This document shows positions 1 to 11,062 of a stretch of DNA of 64,000 nucleotides, one piece after another; position 1 is the first letter of the stretch; each line of letters opens with the position of its first letter. A program made the translations under genes and the position numbers. The stretch comes from Favolaschia claudopus (taxonomy: Eukaryota > Basidiomycota > Agaricomycetes > Agaricales > Mycenaceae), in the NCBI GenBank assembly GCA_037176885.1, contig JAWWNJ010000022.1:744001-808000 (forward strand), in the 5' to 3' direction. Under the pieces are notes generated by a model that had not been told where the DNA came from, did not search any database, and saw only the letters and a list, made by a program, of their open reading frames with translations.

Positions 1-24
1 GTTTACCGTTGCAGCGACGGTCTC

Positions 25-600
25 TCATCTTGTCAGGGCAGAATACACCTGGGATAGACTCGACGAACGAGCCGCGACACAAACGCAGACTTGAAGCCAG
101 AATGACTCCAACATCGAGTCTCACACAAAGCTCCGACTTCCCAAACGAAAAAGCAGAATCGACGTACAACTCTGTCTCGCCGCAAATGGTGCTTGATGAC
201 TTCGGGGTTGGTGGGATCCAATTTGAGCACCGTACGGAAGTCTGCCAGTAGAAATTTGAGATGAAATACAGCGTCTCATGGCGACAACAAACCCTGCTCA
301 GCTTTTGCTAGTAGACTCTCCCCGCAAGCTTTTCGTGCATTCCCGCGGGCCAGCAAAGCCTTGACGATACTCGGCCTTGGAAGATCTGGTGTCCGCAAGT
401 ATACTTCCAGGTAATTTTCGACTTCAGCCCCATATCTAAGGGATTTGAGCCTTGCAAAGAGATTCTCACAGACTTGAGACGTACTGGCCAGCGGCGATAA
501 GGGCAAGAGCGGTGTCAAGGAGCAGATTAGCTTTGCGGGCGTTGGAGAGGGACTGGACGGCGCCGAAGACAGTTGCGGTGAGCTCGTCTGGCGAGGACAT
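25..600 (-). CDS. TPR-like repeat protein, possibly the start of a TPR/F-box protein
   Basis: The conceptual protein starts MSSPDELTATVFGAVQSLSN and reads through helical repeats with ANLLLDTALALIAAGQ, then ALLARGNARKACGESLLAKA, then DFRTVLKLDPTNPEV. The last stretch is a classic tetratricopeptide C-terminal helix. Two introns restore one frame: one opens with GTACGT near 485 and ends TTAG, and one opens with GTTTGT near 287 and ends GGCAG. Without them the region looks broken by a frameshift and a stop. The last short exon and the stop at 25-27 are guesses. Mushroom relatives often carry a TPR block before an F-box, so the gene may run past the left edge. An in-frame start further upstream near 663 is also possible. 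Function is not known. Confidence 0.55.
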
Positions 601-1770
601 CGAAGGCGACGACGAGCATTCAGTCCGAGCGATCGCGGGAAACAGTGGGAGACAAATTTCCACTTTTGGAAAGTTTGATCACGAGGTGAAGCTGATGCCA
701 AACAATCGGTTCTGAGTTACCCTCTACCACCATCCATGCCTCTCTGCCAGTTCTCTTCCACAGAGCCTCAATTTCTTTGCAAAGATCTGCCCGGGGTCGC
801 TTCGAATTTTTTGAACCCTTTTCCCGATGAAGAATGGCGAAACTTGAACAGAGAGACTGCGCTTTCAAGTTCCGCTTGGACTTTGCTTGAATTCAAGCTG
901 TAACTTCCTATGGAAGACAGCGAGAAGATTGGGTCCGAGTTGTAATACGTTGCAGCTGCAAGCAGCTTTCCGTTTGAAGCGCGGTTCAGGCTCAAGAGAC
1001 TGAAGACCTCAGAAGACACGTCGACTTTCGGAGCACAGCAGAGAGCCAAGGAGAGCTATGGTAAAAATTTCTGTGATCTCGGTCCGCCCCGAGGAGCGCG
1101 GTAGAGCTGTTGCCGCACTCTTATCTTTAATTTCTTTCTTGAACCAAGTTGTGTCAAGCGCGGCTTGAGCTAATCCCTCGTTCACAAATCATCTTCACCA
1201 AAAAAAAAAACCGCTACTCGTACCGTTTATGGTAACCCTATATCGATCAACGCCATGTCCCGGATACAATTGCCGTTGTGATTCCCTGTATTTGGTCGGA
1301 AATCTCCAGAAGTCCAGGTACAGAAATATTTACAGCCGCAATATCCCAATGACATCCGGTCTCTACCTCTCTTGGCCGTCGGGCATCCGAAGTCGCAAAG
1401 CCACGACTGTTGTAACTTATTGCACAACAATCTCTCATTCTACCTTTCACCCTCCCGTCCCAACCCAATTATCCGAGCGCTTACATCGTATCTGTGATTT
1501 TACTCTGCCTAGATTTCGATACCGATTCGACCTGAAATAGAGCGCGAAGAGCTTGACGCACCAAGCCTTGATGGATGCTCCCGATGATTTGGGGAACACA
1601 GGGCGTACTCATTCCTGCTGACGGGAACCTCGAACTCGATCTTACACCACAGCGCGAATAGGATCAATCTCAAGCCCAGATATAACAGTGATTCGAATAA
1701 TTCCACGAATAAAAGTGCAGGAAAGGTACCAAGACTCCCCCGCCCAGTTTTCACTTCTCTGCTCCACAGT
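601..1770. other. Gap between divergent genes, no gene supported
   Basis: Only short reading frames without recognisable motifs occur here. There is a poly-A run near 1200-1210. The stretch must hold the promoters of the TPR-like gene (leftward) and the P450 gene (rightward), but I cannot point to a specific element. Confidence 0.5.
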
Positions 1771-3876
1771 ATGAGTATAATGTCTGACTCCTATCTCGCA
1801 ATCGAGCTATCCGCCGGGATTCTCCTCCTTCTCGCCTACCAAAAATTCTACAAGTTCTACAGTGACCACCGGCCTCCCGGTCCCTCAGGTCTCCCCATCA
1901 TCGGAAACATCCACCAAATCCGAACTCGTCCTTGGTTAGCCTTCACTGAATGGAGCCACAAATACGGTGAATTCCTTCAACTCATCCGGGAGTCTACAGC
2001 AATTCTCATGGCATATATACAGGCCCACTCTTCCGCATCAACGTCGCCGGACAGACCACCATAATCCTCAACAGCCACAAAGCCGCCACAGACCTCCTCG
2101 ACCGTCGTTCATCCCTCTACTCCGACCGACCCAGGAACATCGTCACTCGCATCCTCACCGGCGACATGGTCTTCGCATTCTCCCAAATCGGCCCCATCTG
2201 GCGGCGCATGCGCAAAGCAGCGCACGAGTAAGTTTACTTCACGCCTCGATATCATATAACATCCACTTCATCAACCCATACTAACCAATCCCTAATTCCA
2301 CCTACCTAGCGCAACCGGCCCCCAAATCGTCAAAACCTACCACCCCCTAATGGAACGCGAAGCCCTAGCCCTCACCTCACAAATGCTCAACTTCCCCACC
2401 CAATTCAACGACCACATCAAACGCGCCTCCGCCTCTCTCCTCATGGCCATCGTCTACGGCACCCCCATCCTCCACTCCTCCGACCCCCTCGTAGAATCAA
2501 TCCAACAACACGTCGCGCGCAACCTCGCGTCCGCAGCCCCCGGCGCGTTCTTGGTTGAATATTTCACATGGATGGAAAAGCTTCCAAGGTGGATGTGTAA
2601 GTGGCGGCGCGATGCGGAGTATTGGTTTGAGAGGGATTCGAGGATGTTGAATGGGTTGTTTGGTGAATCTAAAGCTCGTCAGGTAAGATGTCAAGGTTAA
2701 TTTTTCAGCTGAACCGTGGATAACGAACTGTAATGATAGGAAAGCGGAGACGACGTCCCGTGTGTCGTAGCCACACTCATAGAAAACATGGATGAAGAAG
2801 GACTTTCAGAGGCTGATGCTGCTTGGCTGGGTGCTACTCTCTTGTGAGGACTCGTTGGTCCTCCTTCTCGAAATCTCGATACTGATTTCCCATTCATTGT
2901 CACAGCTCAGCCGGCGCCGAAACAGTAAGATTGCGTATCAGGTTTGAATCGCAAAAAATGCTGAAAGATATTTCTTCTCGCCGCAGAGCTCAGGCCAAAT
3001 GGAATGGTTCATGATTAGCATGATCCTACATCCAGAGGCACAAAAGGCCGCGCAACATCAGATCGACGACATTGTTGGACGCGGGAGGATGCCGACCCTC
3101 GAGGATTACGAGCACCTCCCCTACGTTCGTGCACTGGTGAAAGAACTTCTACGTTGGCGGCCTGTACTCCCTCTCGGTTTAGTCTCATATATGTGTATTT
3201 TCTACTCTAGACGTGCTGATAGCGTGCATCCAGGAGTTCCGCATCGACTATCCCAAGACGATTGGTATGAAGGTCATTATATCCCCAAGGACTCCATCAT
3301 TATTCCCAATGTCTGGTGTGTGCTTCGAGTCATCCTTTTTCAACTCCGAGTCAGTACTCAATATGCTCCAAGGGCATTAAACCACGACCCAGTCGTATAC
3401 GGCGAAGATGCGGAAGAATTCCGTCCCGAAAGACATCTCAACGAAGCCGGTAATCTCACCACCCCAACAAAAGACACGCACGACGAAAGCCATTTCTCTT
3501 ATGGGTTTGGGAAACGGTGTGTCTCTCCATACTCCGAATTCTCTTGCGGGCGGACTACAGTTGACACCATGAGCAGCATTTGCGTTGGCCGGCACGTTGC
3601 GAATCGCTCTCTCTTCATCGAAATTGCCACGATTCTCTGGAGCTTTGATATTCGCGCGCCTCTGGATGAGAGTGGTAACATCATCTTACCGGACTCGAAG
3701 CCTCAGCGGGATGGTAGCCTTGTCTTGTATGATCCTCTTCTCTCCCAATTTATTCCCTACTCGTGCTGATTGGATTCATCAATTGCAGGCGGCCGGACCA
3801 TTTCCAGTGCATAATCACGCCTAGGTTTCCGGACGTACCAGTGGTCATTGCGCAGACGAAGAATGTAATTGTATGA
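1771..3876 (+). CDS. Cytochrome P450 monooxygenase
   Basis: A heme-thiolate oxygenase, probably anchored in the ER by the N-terminal hydrophobic helix (residues about 8-25, IELSAGILLLLAYQ). The proline-rich hinge PPGPSGLPIIGN follows. Further on come the I-helix segment SAGAETSSGQMEW, split by an intron, the ExxR motif in KELLRWRP, the PERF-type sequence FRPERH, and the heme loop FSYGFGKR joined to ICVGRH. The invariant heme cysteine sits right after an intron (about 3523-3579). At least nine short introns are needed, and the protein is about 520 residues, normal for the family. The last exon reads RPDHFQCIITPR and ends at TGA 3874-3876. It lies 2.4 kb upstream of a terpene synthase on the same strand, which suggests but does not prove oxidation of a terpene. 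The substrate is unknown. Confidence 0.93.
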
Positions 3877-4088
3877 TGAACGGTTGTCAAAGTCGTAAAT
3901 GATATCTCAATGTCTATTTCGAATCGGGTACACCGAGCTCGCTCCAGCCAATTTCGGCATGTTGAAAATGTCCAAAGAAATATTCACAACTGAGCTGAGT
4001 CGAAATGAGCTGACTCTGATTGAAAAACATGCTCTTCGCATGCCCGACCGTTTCATTAGTTAGAATGTAGTTCACTCAAGAGCCGAAT

Positions 4089-5125
4089 ACGGAAGGTCAA
4101 AGCGATATATTTCACAATCAAATTAAGGTTAGGGTTAAGAGACTGGAGGGTCGAAAAAAAAGGCCCACCCAGCCGAGTGGCCGTGGTGGGACAGGAAAAT
4201 ATTTCGACGGTGCATGCACCTAAGCACATACAAGCCGCAGGCGCACTCTGTATGGACAGGGTCGCCGTGCTATGGAGTGATCCCACGGCCCACAGACCCA
4301 GGTAGTCTCTCGTAGACAGACGCTCTATATAATCCAGCTCGGTGCCCTCGCTATATAGAGTCTGTTGGTTACCGCGCCCCTGCAACCGCGTTAGGTTCTT
4401 ATTAGCTAATCTTATATAAGCAGATTTCACGGCGCGTATATCTCAATGGAAACTAATTTTTTGCTATCACAAATTTAAAGCAGGGTGAATAGAATCAGTC
4501 AAGCTACATTTCTGTCTCCTCAGATCTTCCAAAATCAGACGGCGCGCTACAGAAAACGTTGACGCGTCTTCATCACGTGCGACTCGGGAGTTTCGGCCGA
4601 GATGCACAAATGTTTTCAACTTGAACTCAAACCACTGTGAAAATTTGGGAAACAAGGCAGAGATAGTCAGAGCTTGGTATATAGTGTCTGAGAGCTTGAA
4701 TTAGCGTCAAAATAGAGCGGGGAAAGGGACAAATGAGGTACCGGCGATCTCCGGCTTATATAATATTAGCTAATAACATTCTGACACGGTTCCAGGGGCG
4801 CGGTAAACATAAGACTAAGACCCAGGTAGGTGAAGGGGCCTGTGCCATCAAGGTAAGTAAGTATGAGTTGCGCAGAAGATGAGTCGGATACTTTATACCG
4901 GGACTCGAGCGCACGGACCAAGGACTATTTGTGTGAGCTTTTGATATGTTTGACGTCGGTAATCGAACATGCCGGAAGTTCAACAATTCAACCAACGGTC
5001 AAAGAGGGGAAGAGATGCTGCTATGGGTCTCATTCAGCGGTAGAGCTGCAGATATCTCTCGAACAAATACTCGATAATAGGCCCGCTCAGTAGGTGAAGA
5101 GTCGGGCTCTTTGAGCTCAATTGAA
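4089..5125. repeat. Dispersed repeat, copy A, split by a later insertion
   Basis: The outer parts of this segment (4089-4305 and 4818-5125) match, in reverse complement, a stretch at 23605-24134. Shared landmarks include AAGCGATATATTTCAC, CAGCCGAGTGGCCGTGGT, GGTGCATGCACCTAAG in opposite-strand form, and ACTCGATAA. Copy B runs straight through where copy A is interrupted, which shows that the 512-bp block inside copy A arrived later. Short conceptual peptides of both copies resemble each other (HAGSST, SSART), but neither has a credible full gene. The family is not identified, and I found no convincing terminal repeats. Confidence 0.8.
4306..4817. mobile_element. 512-bp non-autonomous TIR element nested in the repeat
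   Basis: The empty site is preserved in copy B of the surrounding repeat (near 23920), so the ends can be read directly. The 12 bases AGACCCAGGTAG occur at 4294-4305 and again at 4818-4829, consistent with a target-site duplication. Inside are long imperfect inverted repeats at about 4366-4420 and 4752-4808, sharing ACCGCGCCCCTG and TTATTAGCTAAT followed by TTATATAAG. About 60 bp left of the left inverted repeat (4306-4365) has no partner on the right and contains its own small palindrome around CTATATA/TATATAG. No open frame of useful size is present, so it looks like a MITE-like passenger. Confidence 0.8.
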
Positions 5126-6247
5126 CCGCAATGGGAAATCTTAGTGATGGCAACGTTTGAACATGTAAACTGCTATAGTAGTCTCCCGCAGTCAGACTCT
5201 ATGAGATATATGATAGTCGATATATCTTTTACTGCTATAGAGGTTTCGTCCAACTTGACGGCCAATAAGCAGATTTCTTAGACATCCCGCGGGGAAATTT
5301 GAGCCCATTCTCCGCTCTTTCTCTGTATCCGTCCGCCTAAACTCTGAATCAACTCGACGGGAATCAGTTGTCTGAGGTCTCACTGGCAACCAAATTCCGC
5401 AACACATGAAGAAGGCGGAACATCTGCCGCAAAACATAGTGTCAGGAAGCCCTCGGCCGAAATTGCGGAAGACCCGTGGGTCCTACCGGTCTACCTGCGG
5501 GTAGGCTGGGTACAGGGGTATTGTGCGGGTCGAGATAGAAGCAACCACCCGGCCAACCCTCGGGTAAGAGCGATCAAGAATATTACCAGTACGGGCGAGA
5601 GATTCGGAAGGATGAATATAGCGATAGATAGAACAATTCTGTCTTTGTACCATTATCACAGAATTTAGATGCGACACGATATATATACTAGATAGTGCAA
5701 GGAGGAGGAATCTGAAATGGTTTAACCGCGTCAGCAATCGCCGGCCAATGGTGTTGAATCGATTTCCCACATGTTGGTCCTCTCCTTACTCACTTCCATT
5801 CAGAGGGCGCTATTTCTTCCTTCCTATCGCACCGATAGCAGAGGCCCAAGCTGCCCAACCACGTGTGTGTAAATCAAGTATCATTGGATTCGGGTGGTTG
5901 CGGGTTAGGTCAACGCGGGATAAAAATGAAAATAAAACAGTGCCAGGCGGAATGGCGTAAGTATTCCCATCTTGTAACGCATGAATCCGTGGATACTGGA
6001 GAACTCTGGGTCGGATAACAGTAGACGATACTAGCTTGCAACGGCAGCAACACAAGCTTCGCGGGGCTTTGACTCGGAAGGAGTCGGGATTTCGTACGCC
6101 TGGAATCTTCGGCTGGGGTGGCTATCGCCTTGCCTGGCCGGAAAACGGTCTGATACATTTACATGTCTGGCAACTTGGTTATTTGGCGTTGGCTTAAAAG
6201 CGAGCGCTCACCCGAATGAAAAAAAGCCAATGGAACCAGCCAGTACA
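5126..6247. other. Gap upstream of the terpene synthase, no gene supported
   Basis: Only short frames without recognisable motifs are present. Around 5480-5580 lies a stretch rich in CGGGTA and related words that may be repeat-derived. The 3' end must contain the promoter of the terpene synthase. Confidence 0.45.
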
Positions 6248-7499
6248 ATGGTCGTGCAATCTACTCCAACGACTTTGAAGCCCAACTTCAACCGCTGGCA
6301 GGTTTGTTCAATGCTTAATTCAAATAGTTGTCAGTGACATTTGATTACTGCGGCAGGACGATGAACTGGATTTCAAAACCATTGTCGAATCCATGCTTGA
6401 AGTGGTTGCATATAGCCCTTCGAAAGACACCGCGGTTTTCAAAAATACAAGTGATGCCCTAGAGAAAGCCATCAACGAAGAAGTAACATCCTGGTATAAA
6501 GGCAGCAGCCAGGATTTTGCTGTTTTGGCTGTCACGACCAAGAAGGCTGTCTCAACTGTGCAGGTAATTAACTCTGAAGGTGAAACGTTCATCGATAACA
6601 CACCTCATGCGTATAGTACTTTTACCCGCGTCATTCAGTCGAAGTGAAATTTGTCTTCGGCCTCTATACATGGTGAAGCGCTTCCCCCGTTGCCTGCAAC
6701 GATAGCTATGCTGATTTACGCGTGCAGGTTCTTCTTCTACATCGACGACAACGCCGACTGGCTCCCCCTGGAAGACTATCAGCGAAGGCACCTGGTCGGT
6801 GAATCCGAGACCGATCCCGGACTCCGACAGTTCGATAAAGTAATGGGACGATTATACGAACACTTCGACCAGCTCTGCACGAATACAATGGTATGCGCAG
6901 CCTTCGAGTTCGTGACCGCCAACGCCCTCGAGATCAAGAAGGAAACACGCGAAATGAAAGTTCGGCCTACCGCTCTCCGGTGGCCAACCTTCCTTCGAAC
7001 GAGAAGCGGGATGGCGCAGGCGTTCGCGTGCGCTATCTTCCCTAAGCACACGCACACAAACGTCGCGGCGTACATCCAGGTTCTTCCCGACATTGACCGA
7101 TTCATGTGCTTAGTAAACGATATTCTCTCGTTGGTTTCTACTACCTGTGATGTCAGCTAGTTTCTCATGAAACCTTTAGGTTTTATAAGGAAGAGCTTGC
7201 GGGGGAAACGACGAACTACGTGCACCTGACTGCCCAGATCGAACAAAAGCACCCCCACCGCGTGTTGGTCGAGATGGTGCAAGAGGTGGGCGAACTGCAT
7301 GGACGCATCGCTGCAACTTTGCAAGAAGATCCCACGGCTTTGCAAGCTTGGTTGACATCGGAGCACGGTTACATGTGAGCGTACAGGGCACTCGGAAATT
7401 ACTTGGCTCACGGTTGATAGGGCATTTCATCTTGCTCTGAAACGATACAAGCTTTCTGAGCTTGGGGTTAGCCAAGGGGATGGCGAATCAGAAGTCTGA
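6248..7499 (+). CDS. TRI5-fold sesquiterpene synthase (trichodiene-synthase-like)
   Basis: A class I terpene cyclase that would ionise farnesyl diphosphate in the cytosol. The first exon starts MVVQSTPTTLKPNFNRWQ at 6248, with an intron 6302-6356. The aspartate-rich metal-binding site is FYIDDNADWL (about 6740). The second metal site is VNDILSFYKEE, matching NDxxSxxxE of the trichodiene-synthase group; an intron at 7130-7179 splits it after the first base of the Phe codon's predecessor. The last intron is about 7377-7426, and the protein ends LSELGVSQGDGESEV. The intron between about 6564 and 6706 is not certain. Total length is about 330-350 residues, close to the family's usual size. The product cannot be read from sequence, and membership of this family does not imply trichothecene production. 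The neighbouring P450 is a candidate tailoring enzyme. Confidence 0.88.
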
Positions 7500-9114
7500 A
7501 CACTCACGAGCCTGTTGGTTCTAGACGCTTAGTACTGTAGAGTTTCGCTCAATTCGTATGTCACGCGTCACAGGCCCGAAAATTTACGAATTTTTTCGTG
7601 CCTGTCACAGGTCACCGAGGGTTCTTATGAATAGGGAAAATCAGTCACAAATTTTGCCAAAACGCGCCGAAAAATCAAAAATTTCTTCCGGCGCGGCCCT
7701 GGTCGTGCCGCGCCAGGCCGCGCCTTCGTACAACTTGATTTTGGCATCGGCTGCGCTTGCCATCTCCAAAACTTGATGCGATTGACTGTTTTCGGCACTC
7801 ATCTGGGCAAGAAAATAGCGAGTTTTGTGTTCATTGCTGAAATCTCAAGAAATTCCGTGATAGAGTGCAAAAAATAGAGGCGCGTACCTGCGCGTGCACA
7901 GTTATTTCCCAGTATGTTTCCCGGCGAGAATATATGAATTTACGAAATTTTCTCCCTGTCACGCGCCGGCCCAAGCATTTATGAATATCGAAGTTCGAAT
8001 CGCGATGTCACAGGTCACAGGCCAGGAGAATTGACCGAAACTATACAGTAGCCCCGCTCCATAGAGTATAGATGTGCGATATTTTCTGTTTCTTGGTAGT
8101 TCTAAAAGCGCCTCCGAAGAAGACCTCGCATAAGCATACCTGAACTCGTCCAGCAAAGGTACCACCTCTCCACCGTTTTCAGCTATTAAATTATTTAGAT
8201 AGGCTCAAAGCTTGGTCGTTTGCCCACAGTGTTCCGGAATGACTGAATGCCTCAACTGAGGGCCATAAGGCGTCGCGCTTGCAGTGAGCCGACTACCGCA
8301 GGTCTACAAGGTGTGTAGTGTCATGGGCGAGCCTTGAAACGCGCGCGGAAGACAACCGTTTTTTATTCTCGCAACGCGATTCGGAGGCTTTCGGAGGCGC
8401 CGAATCCCGCCGCGTTGGAATCTCTCTATAGAACGTTTCCGGTGGAAATGGGCCAGAAACTTATTGCAAGTGAAAGCCTTGCGGTATTCAAGCAGTCGCG
8501 CACAAAGCCATCGTAGTCGTGTCGGCGTGGCCATTACAGCTGTTCCGGAATACTTTGGCATGTTCACATTTTTTTGCACGCAACTCGCACATTTGATGGA
8601 CTGATATGATGCACCTTTAAAGGAAAGGATCACCTCGGCTAGCGACGCCTGGCAGCGGCAGCTCAGCGGCTACGCACCGGCTATGAAATGGGGAGAAGTC
8701 CTCGGAAAATGAGCAGAGATGGCAGAAAGCGTCGGGAACAGCGGCATTCGGCCCAAATCTCCATAAATGGTGCATCATATCACCTCGATCAAAAGTCCAA
8801 AAGTGCGCAAAAAAATGTGAACATGCCAAGGTATTCCGGAACAGCTGTAAAAGCAAATCCTTTGTTATGGAATGATCTGATCGCCGACATGCCGCGGAAT
8901 GGGGAAATTTCCCAGCCAATGTTTCGACGGTATTCAACGGCTCATCCGGCGCATTTTTGAATACGGAAGACAGCGCAGACGACTTTGAGATGGAATTTGA
9001 GTACATAGGGCTGGTGCAAGTAATTAAGGAAAATAAAGGAAAGTCGGGTACATCTGGGTAAAATATTATCTAAATCTGTGGTATAATAGGACGACTTCGC
9101 AACTGAATCAAGTT
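7500..9114. other. Repeat-rich gap without a supported gene
   Basis: Related sequences with GTCACAGG words recur near 7570-7615 and 7960-8025 (for example TGTCACAGGTCAC), with AATTTACGAA next to both. This suggests degraded copies of one repeat. The rest contains an inverted repeat described separately. No reading frame here shows coding features. Confidence 0.5.
8534..8850. repeat. Imperfect inverted repeat (about 86-bp arms), MITE-like
   Basis: The left arm at 8534-8619 begins TTACAGCTGTTCCGGAATAC. The right arm at 8764-8850 is its reverse complement with scattered differences. The arms share CATGTTCACATTTTTTTGC and ATATGATGCACC. The spacer is about 144 bp. No clear target duplication was seen, so the true ends of the element are uncertain. 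Confidence 0.75.
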
Positions 9115-10073
9115 TCAGCGACGCAGGTAGTCGCTCACGATCGCAACCTCTGCATTCCAATATACTCCCTGATTAGACGTCCACAACTTCACCAACCGAA
9201 GCCGATCAAAATTGACGCCGTTGGGGCCGAGCAGAATAGCTTGGGGATCGTGTGGGTTGCAATGGTCTCCATAGGACTGAAGTTTCGAAGTCTTTAGACA
9301 GGTGTACTTCAGTAAACGTGAAGGCTACTTGCCTGGCATAACTCAAAGAAGCAGTGTGCCACTTGTTGAGCGACCTGCGCCAAAGTGGCATCCCCGTAGA
9401 TGGGGAGTGAGCGTTGGATGTTCAAGGGACGAACCCCACCACATGCGACGAAAGATTCTTGTATCGACTGGTAACCCGGCCACTAGATAAGCAGTTGAGT
9501 GACTGTCATCTGAAATTGGAACGCGAGGAACACACCTGAATGGAAAGCATAGGGTGCGGTACATTCAAGAGGAACGGATGGACCCATTTTCGAACAGGGC
9601 TATCACCGCGCAACATACCCATTCCATGCCGTGCCATCTTCATCGAGATTCCAGCCGTGCAGGGGCCATGGTCTGGGTGGAATGCGATCGCGTCTCCGGA
9701 CCAGACGCCACCCGTCCCATTGACAATTCTGACATTCGTATCTACATGCCACCAGTCGGAGGCGAGACCAGGAATTTCGGGACTGGGTGGGGAAAGCTGG
9801 GATAAGGAAGGAGGGGAGAGGGCGACAGAAGGGAATGCTGAATTCAGCGCATTGAATGACTCTACTAATTCATAGGCGCGATAGGGAGCCATCGTAGCCT
9901 CGAAGTCGGCGTTAAATTTGGCGAGGTCCCCGTCCGTCCACGGCTGCTATGGAAAGATTGAGAACTCTAGCAGGCTTTGATATACTGTGTGCGAATGAAC
10001 TGACCACATATTCCTCCTGCAAGTTCGAAGAAGATTTGCGATGAGAAATGACAGAGAACTGGGAGTGAGGCAT
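9115..10073 (-). CDS. Hypothetical protein, four exons
   Basis: I do not recognise this family. Joining exons gives a start MPHSQFSVISHRKSSSNLQE at 10073, then QPWTDGDLAKFNADFEATMA, a proline/serine-rich stretch, DWWHVDTNVRIVNG, SIQESFVACGGVRPLNIQ, and a C-terminus ending VYWNAEVAIVSDYLRR with stop at 9115-9117. Introns lie at about 9950-10010, about 9485-9538 and 9277-9332; the last is GC-AG (donor AG|GCAAGT). The estimated length is about 250 residues. There is no signal peptide or membrane helix. Frame continuity through three splice joins and an orderly C-terminus support a real gene, but its role is unknown. Confidence 0.6.
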
Positions 10074-11062
10074 AGGTAGTTAGTTGAATAGAGGGGGGAC
10101 GAAAAGATGGAAACGTTGAGAACCGATGCAAGGCGAGTCGGGAATTTATAGAGTTTGTGGCTGCCAAAGCATAAAGACAGGTGGCAATCGCAGAACAATG
10201 AGCGATACGCTTTGAGCCACTGCTATTCCCAAATCTGGAAGTCAATCAAAGCAGAGAGCGCTTTGATTCCCGTATCCGATTGGTGTGGCGGGTGAGAGCG
10301 GGTGACTCGGACAATGGCGAGAGTATGTTGCTTCGCCGCCCCTTCGCTGATGGAAAATAATCGTGAGAACGTAAGAATCCCCAGGCCAAGGATCGGACTC
10401 TGGCTGGACCAGCCGGAGACGAGGAATAGTTATAGATTAGAGTGGCGAGGTCAGAAGTTCGATGGAGTTGGAGTCAGATGACGATGGTTTTTTGTTCTGC
10501 TCTGCGTTGCCAAAGCGTTGAAAGCGAACTTAGCGAAGATCCTGTAGGCTAGCTTGTACCACCATTCGACGTATCGCCGTCCATTGACGGAGTGAGTAGC
10601 TGTCGAATGGCAAGGCAGTCTGAAAGCTCAAGAGAAACTTGAGGACTTCTGAAAAGCCCTCCGCGCGGACACGGTGGAGACAGAGTGGTGGGAGTCGGAG
10701 GGAAAACCCCAACAAACGTGACTGATTGGATGATTAAGATCGATCATTATGTGACGCCGAGGCTTTCTTTGTCTCTCTACGCTCATGCCCCTATAAATTA
10801 TTCGTTTGCACCTGTCCACAATCTAGCGCAGAAATCAATGGAGTACAACTTCAATACTCTGTTGGACGAACTCGTATGTTTTTTACTCGCCGGCATCGCT
10901 GGGCACCTACTCACTACCCGGGCGCAGGTTCCCCCTACCGTAGATGCCCGACCTGCTCCAAAGAAGCCCCGGGAGCCGCCTGGTCGGTTGACAAACGCAA
11001 AATCTTCAGCTATTTAACCATATTATGTTCCAGCATTATCTATCAAACCTCATCGTTTCGCA
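10074..11062. other. Upstream region of the polymerase gene, possible missing 5' exons
   Basis: A short frame from ATG 10838 (MEYNFNTLLDEL) can be spliced with a GTATGT donor to VPPTVDARPAPKKPREPPGR, but this does not resemble polymerase N-termini. The start of the neighbouring gene may lie here, or this may be leader sequence. No other gene is supported. Confidence 0.4.

Noticed and set aside
240..490. Frameshift and in-frame stop in the TPR-like gene, first read as a pseudogene
   Set aside because: Two ordinary introns (GTACGT...TTAG and GTTTGT...GGCAG) remove both problems and join conserved TPR blocks exactly.
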